Source of the DNA: HGM10836 sp964430375
GTDB taxonomy: Bacteria; Bacillota_I; Bacilli_A; RF39; UBA660
Direction of reading: 5' to 3'
Length of the DNA: 10,678 bases
Assembly (NCBI GenBank): GCA_964430375.1
Contig: CAYSEZ010000030.1
Span: 1 to 10,678, forward strand
Both the position numbers and the translations under genes were made by a program. This document shows positions 6,499-10,678 of the stretch, piece after piece. Position 1 is the first letter of the stretch; the number at the start of each line of letters is the position of its first letter. The notes beneath the pieces were generated by a model. That model did no database searches. It was not told where the DNA came from and saw only the letters and a list, made by a program, of their open reading frames with translations.

Positions 6499-7779
6499 AT
6501 GATTGATAAAATAAACAAAATAGTATGGATAATCGCTATACCAATGATATTTATAAATAGTATTTACTATTCGTTAAAATTAAAATTTCCCCAATTAAAC
6601 ATAAGAAAAATACTAAACTCACTAAAAGAAGAAAAATCATCAAAAGATAAAATAACTTCAAAAGACACATTACTTATGTCTCTAGCATCCAAAACAGGAG
6701 CAGGTTCCCTCGCAGGAATTGCATTTGCTATTTACTATGGAGGAACAGGAACAATTTTTTGGATGTGGATATCATCATTTTTTGTTTCCATAAATTCTTT
6801 TATAGAAAACATATTATCAACAATATATAAAGAAAAAGATGGAAAATATAATAAAAGCGGACCTTCTTATTATATAAAAAAAGGTTTAAACAAAACCAAA
6901 CTAGCAATTATTTACTCAATACTAGCAATTCTAGCATATATATTTGGCTTTATAGCAATTCAAAACAATACAATAGTAAGTTTAACTACTAATATGTATA
7001 ATATAAATAAAATATTAATCTCACTTATAGTAACTACCATTTCAAGTGTAATAATATTAAAAGGAATAAAAACCATATCAAACATATGTAACAAAATAGT
7101 ACCAATAATGTCATTTTTATATCTAATATTAGGTTTAATTACAATACTAACAAACATAAAAAAAATACCAAATGTAGTAATAAACATAATAACAAGTGCT
7201 TTTAACAAAAAATCACTATCTGGAGGAATACTATATACTTTGATAATAGGTATACAAAAAGGAATATTTGCAAGCGAAGCAGGAGTAGGAACAAGCGCTA
7301 TTTCATCAGGTGTCACTTCAAATAAAGATTACAAAAAACAAGGATACATAGGAATAATAGAGACATACTTTATAAACATATTTATAACCACAATAACATC
7401 ATTTATCATAACACTAACTCCCTATAATAAATTTAAATTAACTAATATAAATGGTATAGAATTAACAAAATATTCATTCTTCTATCACTTTGGATCTAGT
7501 GGAGAAATATTGTTACTTATTATTCTGATCTTATTTTCGTTTTCCACTATCATAACAGTATATTATTATGGGGAAAGTAATCTAAAATTCTTAACAACAA
7601 ATAAAATATTAATAAAAATACTGAAGATAATAACAATTATATCACTATTTATCGGAGGAATAATCCCATCCAATTCAATATGGCAAACAGTAGATATATT
7701 CGTAGGCCTATTAGCAATAATTAATACATATGCATTATTTAATTTAAAAGAAAAAGTAATAGAAAAATATTATAAATAA
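6499..7779 (+). CDS. AGCS-family sodium:amino-acid symporter
   Basis: A polytopic membrane protein predicted to import alanine, glycine or a related amino acid with sodium. Its 426 residues are a little short for the family (commonly 440-480). Family landmarks are visible: GAGSLAGIAFAIYYGGTGTIFWMW (about 67-90, quoted here in part as GAGSLAGIA then GTGTIFWMW), GPSYYIKKGL (121-130) and SEAGVGTSAISSG (from 259). Long hydrophobic segments follow throughout. The first motif is usually GTGNIAG in known alanine transporters, but here it is GAGSLAG. As that loop contributes to substrate and sodium binding, the substrate may differ. The start is supported by AGGTGAA at 6489-6495. The divergent RHH-like gene could regulate it. 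No terminator with a T tract follows, so transcription may read into ung. Confidence 0.85.
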   Translation: MIDKINKIVWIIAIPMIFINSIYYSLKLKFPQLNIRKILNSLKEEKSSKDKITSKDTLLMSLASKTGAGSLAGIAFAIYYGGTGTIFWMWISSFFVSINSFIENILSTIYKEKDGKYNKSGPSYYIKKGLNKTKLAIIYSILAILAYIFGFIAIQNNTIVSLTTNMYNINKILISLIVTTISSVIILKGIKTISNICNKIVPIMSFLYLILGLITILTNIKKIPNVVINIITSAFNKKSLSGGILYTLIIGIQKGIFASEAGVGTSAISSGVTSNKDYKKQGYIGIIETYFINIFITTITSFIITLTPYNKFKLTNINGIELTKYSFFYHFGSSGEILLLIILILFSFSTIITVYYYGESNLKFLTTNKILIKILKIITIISLFIGGIIPSNSIWQTVDIFVGLLAIINTYALFNLKEKVIEKYYK

Positions 7780-7783
7780 TAAA

Positions 7784-7812
7784 TTAACATTTAATAAAAA
7801 AAATGTTATACT
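7784..7812 (+). promoter_or_regulatory. Promoter of ung
   Basis: TTAACA (7784-7789), a 17-base spacer and TATACT (7807-7812) preceded by TGT form an extended -10 SigA promoter. An 8-bp inverted repeat, TAACATTT (7785-7792) and AAATGTTA (7801-7808), spans it from -35 to -10. That might be an operator or only a by-product of promoter composition. The AGGA core of the ribosome binding site lies at 7818-7821. Confidence 0.7.
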
Positions 7813-7830
7813 CAAATAGGAAGTGATAAA

Positions 7831-8493
7831 ATGATAACAGAAAAATGGGACATTCTCCTAAAAGAAGAATATAAAAAAGAATATTTTAAAAATTTAATGG
7901 AAAAAGTAGAAAAAGAATATAAATCAAAAACAATTTTTCCTCCAAAAGAAGAAATATTTAATGCATTTAAACTAACCGAATACAATGATATAAAAGTAGT
8001 AATACTAGGACAAGACCCATACCATGGAACAGGCGAAGCAGAAGGATTATCATTTTCAGTGAAAGAAAATGTAAAAATCCCACCATCATTACAAAATATA
8101 TTTAAAGAATTAAAAAATGATTTAAACTATGAAATACCAACAAACGGATCTCTAAAAAAATGGTCTAAAGAAGGAGTCCTTCTCTTAAACAGCATTTTAA
8201 CTGTAGAAAAAGACAAAGCTCTATCGCACAAAAATATAGGATGGGAAACATTCACAGACGAAGTAATAAAAACAATAAACAAAAAAACCACCCCAGTAGT
8301 ATTCATTTTATGGGGAAATTATGCAAAAACAAAGGAAAAATATATAACAAACCCCATTCATTATGTAATAAAATCACCTCATCCATCTCCACTATCTGCA
8401 TATCACGGATTCTTTGGTAGCAACCCCTTTTCAATAACTAATAATTATTTAATATCAAAAAAGATTAGTCCAGTTAATTTTAAACTAGATTAA
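7831..8493 (+). CDS. ung: Uracil-DNA glycosylase, family 1
   Basis: Removes uracil from DNA, leaving an abasic site for base-excision repair; especially relevant in an AT-rich genome where cytosine deamination is frequent. The 220 residues are the normal length. The water-activating loop is LGQDPYHG, with catalytic D62 and H65. The second active-site loop is PHPSPLSAYHGFFG, with H184 and the DNA-intercalating L188. WGNYAKTKEKYI is the usual preceding segment. The residue after the loop tyrosine is His, where many family members have Arg (AYRGFFG or AHRGFFG), and the first motif continues GTGEAEGL rather than GPGQAHGL. These are modest departures and do not touch the catalytic residues. It has its own promoter and ends convergent with the LemA-like gene, the two stop codons sharing bases. 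Confidence 0.96.
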   Translation: MITEKWDILLKEEYKKEYFKNLMEKVEKEYKSKTIFPPKEEIFNAFKLTEYNDIKVVILGQDPYHGTGEAEGLSFSVKENVKIPPSLQNIFKELKNDLNYEIPTNGSLKKWSKEGVLLLNSILTVEKDKALSHKNIGWETFTDEVIKTINKKTTPVVFILWGNYAKTKEKYITNPIHYVIKSPHPSPLSAYHGFFGSNPFSITNNYLISKKISPVNFKLD

Positions 8494-8499
8494 TCTTTT
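8457..8499 (-). terminator. Candidate terminator of the LemA-like gene, inside the end of ung
   Basis: AAAAGATTA (8459-8467) and TAATCTTTT (8491-8499) form a 9-bp stem around a 23-base loop that can fold further. Read on the minus strand it is followed by a T run (six A at 8457-8462 on the plus strand). It may also slow rightward transcription from ung, but lacks a good T tract on that side. The large loop makes it a weak call. Confidence 0.45.
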
Positions 8500-8996
8500 A
8501 ATATCTCATAATTTTCTAACTTTCTAAGTTTAAATATTTTCTTACTGTTTAACCCAAATAATCTAAAAATATAAACAAATGGAATTTTATTATATAATTC
8601 ATTATATCTAACAGAATTTAAATTATAATAATCTTTAAGTCCTTGAGTCTCTTCATCTATATTATTAATACTTCTAAGTATTTTCTTTTCCTTTTCTTTA
8701 ACTTTTTTATCATCAAAATATTTATTTATACTCCAACTTATTTCAAAAAGCATATTCTCTCTTTCAAAAAGTTCTAAATTTTCATTATTTACAATATATA
8801 TTTCTTTAATTTTATCATCTTTAACACTATTTAATATATTAGTAATTTCTTTATCTAATCTATCAAAAGTCTCATTGAGATTATCAACACAAACTGAAAT
8901 TATCTTATCAAATTCTTTTAATTTAAAATACTTAAATAGAGTTAATACTACAAAACAAACAACCAAAATAGCTAACAAAATAAAAAAGTATTTCAC
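8490..8996 (-). CDS. Divergent LemA-like membrane-anchored helical protein
   Basis: The 168 residues have one N-terminal membrane segment (about 2-21) and an otherwise helical, charged body, so most of the protein should lie on one face of the membrane. The C-terminal part, with YYNLNSVRYNELYNKIPF (about 123-140) followed by RLFGLNSKKIF, follows the LemA pattern of paired Tyr-Asn motifs, a proline after a hydrophobic residue, and a GLF/GF turn. However, the LemA hallmark near the N-terminus (a Lys-Arg-Arg/Asp-Leu-Ile-Pro-Asn stretch) is missing, replaced by an unrelated FDRLDKEITNILNSVKD helix. LemA proteins have no agreed function. I infer a remote or degenerate member. The start is GTG, four bases after GGTGA at 9001-9005; an ATG overlapping it by one frame is followed at once by TGA. 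A strong promoter lies upstream. Confidence 0.6.
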   Translation of the reverse strand: MKYFFILLAILVVCFVVLTLFKYFKLKEFDKIISVCVDNLNETFDRLDKEITNILNSVKDDKIKEIYIVNNENLELFERENMLFEISWSINKYFDDKKVKEKEKKILRSINNIDEETQGLKDYYNLNSVRYNELYNKIPFVYIFRLFGLNSKKIFKLRKLENYEILKD

Positions 8997-9020
8997 ATAA
9001 TCACCATCCTATCATAATAA

Positions 9021-9050
9021 ATTATAACATACTCATAACTACTACATCAA
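9021..9050 (-). promoter_or_regulatory. Promoter of the LemA-like gene
   Basis: On the minus strand TTGATG (9045-9050) and a perfect TATAAT (9021-9026) preceded by TGT are separated by 18 bases. The start point would lie near 9014, just ahead of the AGGATGGTGA ribosome binding site (9001-9010), giving a leader of about 20 bases. Confidence 0.75.
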
Positions 9051-9075
9051 GCATAAAATAATTAACTATAAAAAA

Positions 9076-9090
9076 ATTATTATTATTATT
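9076..9090. repeat. Short (ATT)5 trinucleotide tract
   Basis: Five uninterrupted ATT units lie in the 187-base intergenic region between the LemA-like gene and gerQ, upstream of the LemA-like promoter. The flanks AACTAT (9064-9069) and ATAGTT (9098-9103) are complementary. No function is evident, and such tracts are expected in DNA this AT-rich. Confidence 0.6.
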
Positions 9091-9151
9091 TATTTTCATA
9101 GTTTAACTTTAAATTTTAACATATTAAATATTTACTAAATAAAATATTCAC

Positions 9152-9179
9152 AAAAAACTACTCACCAAAAGTAAGTAGT
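9152..9179 (-). terminator. Rho-independent terminator of gerQ
   Basis: Read on the minus strand, ACTACTTAC and GTGAGTAGT (9171-9179 and 9157-9165) form a 9-bp stem with one G-T pair over a 5-base loop, followed by six T (plus-strand A at 9152-9157). It begins five bases beyond the gerQ stop codon. Confidence 0.85.
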
Positions 9180-9183
9180 AAGC

Positions 9184-9507
9184 TTAAATAACTTTATAAT
9201 TTATTTCTTCATCAAAAACTATATAATCTAAATAAATAGTAAGAAGTAAATACCATTTTCCAGTTTTAGAATCACTAACTACAATATGATCCCTTGCTGC
9301 TTGTTCAACCACTCCAGTAAAAACTCTATCTCTCCATTCATTAGAATCTGGAAAAGTCATATAAAAACTAGCAACTTTTCCCTTATTTAATCTCAAAATA
9401 TTTTCAATATAAGATTGCTCCATAGGCAGTTCATTAGAATAATCATTAAGGTTAAACCCCATAGGATTACTAGACATACCAGGATTATAATAACTATTAT
9501 TATTCAT
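9184..9507 (-). CDS. gerQ: Spore coat protein GerQ
   Basis: GerQ is a coat protein of Bacillus spores, needed for correct localisation and function of the cortex-lytic enzyme CwlJ during germination. The 107 residues comprise a short Asn/Tyr/Met-rich N-terminal arm (about 1-28), then the conserved core from about 29: EQSYIENILRLNKGKVASFYMTF, ending in VVSDSKTGKWYLLLTIYLDYIVFDEEINY. In B. subtilis the N-terminal lysines are cross-linked by transglutaminase; here the first lysine is K42, inside the core, so that cross-linking mode is unlikely. The start is the ATG at 9507, five bases after AGGAGA (9513-9518); a longer frame opening at 9558 lacks a ribosome binding site. It stands alone with a strong terminator, divergent from tagO, and no other sporulation gene is in the window. 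It implies sporulation capacity or a recent sporulating ancestor. Confidence 0.92.
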   Translation of the reverse strand: MNNNSYYNPGMSSNPMGFNLNDYSNELPMEQSYIENILRLNKGKVASFYMTFPDSNEWRDRVFTGVVEQAARDHIVVSDSKTGKWYLLLTIYLDYIVFDEEINYKVI

Positions 9508-9546
9508 AAAAATCTCCTCTCCAATAAATAATACTCTAAATAAAAA

Positions 9547-9572
9547 TAAATATGCCATAATTTACAACTTAT
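9547..9572 (-). promoter_or_regulatory. Possible SigE-like (sporulation) promoter for gerQ
   Basis: On the minus strand ATA (9570-9572) and CATATTTA (9547-9554) lie 15 bases apart, loosely following the SigE pattern of an ATA-type -35 and a CATAYAHT-type -10 with a 14-15 base spacer. No SigA promoter fits better for gerQ. The match is partial (six of eight at the -10) and could be chance. It would overlap the tagO -35 region. Confidence 0.25.
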
Positions 9573-9589
9573 AAATAATATGCTATAAT
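9561..9589 (+). promoter_or_regulatory. Strong promoter of tagO
   Basis: TTTACA (9561-9566), a 17-base spacer and a perfect extended -10, TGC followed by TATAAT (9584-9589), form a near-consensus SigA promoter. Transcription should begin around 9596, at or next to the GGAGG ribosome binding site (9596-9600), so the leader would be only about ten bases. Confidence 0.85.
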
Positions 9590-9605
9590 GTACATGGAGG
9601 AAGTT

Positions 9606-10658
9606 ATGCTTGATTTAACAAATTATAAACATATTATATTAATAATAATGACTTGCTTAGTTTTTACGTTATTAATAACATTTTACATAAAAAAAATAGC
9701 CAAACATATCGGAGCAATGGATATTCCAAACAAAAGAAAAGTACACACAAAACCAATGCCAAGACTCGGAGGTTTAGGCATATTCTTAGGATTTTTATTT
9801 GGGTATATGTTATTTGGAGTTCATAGTATTCAAATGAATTCAATATTAATAGGTAGTTTTATCATCGTATTAGTTGGAGTAATTGATGATATACGTCCTT
9901 TAGATGCAAAAACAAAATTATTAGGACAAATAATTGCGGCATGTGTTCTAATATTTTATGGTAATATAGTATTAGATAAAATAACAATATTTAAAATGAC
10001 AATAAATTTTGGGTATTTTAAGTACTTAATAACTATCATTTTCGTACTAGGATGCATAAATATTATAAATTTAATAGATGGTTTAGATGGACTTTCTAGC
10101 GGAACATGTGCAATATTTTATTTAACTATAGGAATAATAGCATTTATAAACAGTAAAATTGGTGGACTTGAAATAACATTATCATTCATTATGTTAGGAT
10201 CAACATTAGGTTTCTTATATCATAATTTTTATCCTGCAACTATTTTTTCGGGAGATTCAGGCTCGATGTTTCAAGGATTTATGATAGCAACAATATCATT
10301 ATTAGGTTTTAAAACTGCTACATTTATATCATTTTTTGTTCCAATATTAATATTAGGTATTCCAATATTAGATACAATATTTGCAATAATAAGAAGAGCA
10401 CTTCAAAAAAAACCAATTTACTTACCCGATAAATGTCATTTACATCATCAATTGTTAAACTTAGGATTATCACATAGAAACACAGTTCTAGCAATATATG
10501 GCATGGATATGCTTTTTGCTTCAGCATCAATAATATATATGTTAAAAGATAAAACTCTAGGTAAATATATATATTTAGCCATTTTCTTCTTGATAATATG
10601 GATAGTTTTTAGAACTAGTATCATCAAAGAAAAAAAGAAAAAAATCAATAAAAATTAA
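9606..10658 (+). CDS. tagO: Undecaprenyl-phosphate N-acetylglucosaminyl-1-phosphate transferase (WecA/TagO family)
   Basis: An integral membrane enzyme that transfers GlcNAc-1-phosphate from UDP-GlcNAc to undecaprenyl phosphate, the first step of wall teichoic acid or related glycopolymer synthesis. The 350 residues form about ten or eleven membrane segments with cytoplasmic catalytic loops. D94-D95 lie in IDDIRPLDAKTKLL, and N155, D158 and D161 in NLIDGLDGL. GDSGS follows at 216-220 with magnesium ligand D217. HLHH occurs at 278-281, the His motif that distinguishes the WecA/TagO branch from MraY. PNKRKVHTKPMPRLGG near residues 41-56 is also typical. The ATG at 9606 is set by GGAGG at 9596-9600; two upstream in-frame ATGs (9588, 9594) lie in the promoter or RBS. 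Whether the product is teichoic acid or another polymer cannot be read here. Its codon choice (TTA for Leu, more T-ending codons) differs from the genes before it. Confidence 0.9.
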   Translation: MLDLTNYKHIILIIMTCLVFTLLITFYIKKIAKHIGAMDIPNKRKVHTKPMPRLGGLGIFLGFLFGYMLFGVHSIQMNSILIGSFIIVLVGVIDDIRPLDAKTKLLGQIIAACVLIFYGNIVLDKITIFKMTINFGYFKYLITIIFVLGCINIINLIDGLDGLSSGTCAIFYLTIGIIAFINSKIGGLEITLSFIMLGSTLGFLYHNFYPATIFSGDSGSMFQGFMIATISLLGFKTATFISFFVPILILGIPILDTIFAIIRRALQKKPIYLPDKCHLHHQLLNLGLSHRNTVLAIYGMDMLFASASIIYMLKDKTLGKYIYLAIFFLIIWIVFRTSIIKEKKKKINKN

Positions 10659-10673
10659 AGGTGTTAAATTAAA

Positions 10674-10678
10674 ATGAT
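10674..10678 (+). CDS. Possible start of the next gene, cut by the window end
   Basis: AAGGTG (10658-10663) overlaps the tagO stop codon and is followed after ten bases by an ATG at 10674. Only five bases are visible, so nothing can be said of the product. The short gap would place it in an operon with tagO. Confidence 0.35.

Noticed and set aside
7785..7808. Hairpin after the symporter gene as a terminator
   Set aside because: The 8-bp AT-only stem is not followed by a T tract, and it coincides with the -35, spacer and -10 of the ung promoter.
8881..9153. DnaA-box-like sequences (TTATCAACA at 8881, ATATTCACA near 9145) near the skew change
   Set aside because: Each has at least one mismatch, one is inside a coding region, they do not cluster, and dnaA or dnaN are not nearby. 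An origin is not supported.
9508..9558. Longer GerQ starting at 9558 with a hydrophobic N-terminus
   Set aside because: No ribosome binding site precedes it, and the extension would run through the GGAGAGGAGA site of the shorter start. GerQ proteins have no such leader.
9588..9608. Longer tagO starting at the ATG at 9588
   Set aside because: That ATG is part of the TATAAT -10 sequence, upstream of the expected transcription start, and the GGAGG site points to the ATG at 9606.

Overview
The window is very AT-rich (by eye roughly a quarter G+C) and uses the standard bacterial code: tryptophan is TGG throughout, and TGA appears only as a stop. Bacillota-type gene content (the rplI-dnaB-walJ-rlmH neighbourhood, a TagO-type lipid-carrier transferase, a GerQ spore-coat protein, GTG and TTG starts, AGGTGA-type ribosome binding sites, TTTACA-N17-TATAAT promoters) suggests an AT-rich Bacilli-branch firmicute that keeps a cell wall, perhaps one of the uncultured gut lineages. 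The lineage is an inference from content, not a measured placement.

Layout. Positions 1-60 carry the terminator of a gene outside the window. At 170-1537 is a single-gene unit for a membrane-anchored NlpC/P60 wall hydrolase with Ig-like and BIG2-like domains, with its own promoter and terminator. At 1679-6143 is a tight five-gene operon with up to two tandem promoters: rplI (bL9), dnaB (replicative helicase), a LysM-G5-M23 wall endopeptidase, walJ/yycJ (metallo-beta-lactamase fold) and rlmH (23S rRNA methyltransferase), ended by a terminator. Junctions are overlaps or a single base, so translation is probably coupled. The order recalls the B. subtilis/S. aureus region running from rplI and dnaB through the wal operon to rlmH, but purA and walRKHI are absent and an M23 hydrolase lies between dnaB and walJ.

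From 6151 the organisation loosens. A small ribbon-helix-helix-like protein (minus strand) is divergent from an AGCS-family sodium:amino-acid symporter (plus). Next comes ung with a strong promoter. A LemA-like membrane protein follows on the minus strand, sharing its stop bases with ung. Then comes gerQ (minus), divergent from tagO (plus), which starts undecaprenyl-linked glycopolymer synthesis. The last bases hold an RBS and the possible start of another gene.

Most of the window is core metabolism: wall remodelling (two hydrolases, tagO), DNA replication and repair (dnaB, ung, probably walJ) and the ribosome (rplI, rlmH). I found no phage genes, insertion sequence, CRISPR array, tRNA, rRNA or riboswitch. 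The less ordinary points are the hydrolase embedded in the replication/ribosome operon, the divergent LemA-like and RHH-like proteins, the compact gerQ/tagO divergent promoter region, and a compositional change between the genes up to ung and tagO. I see no convincing novel system. No gene-free stretch exceeds 300 bases.
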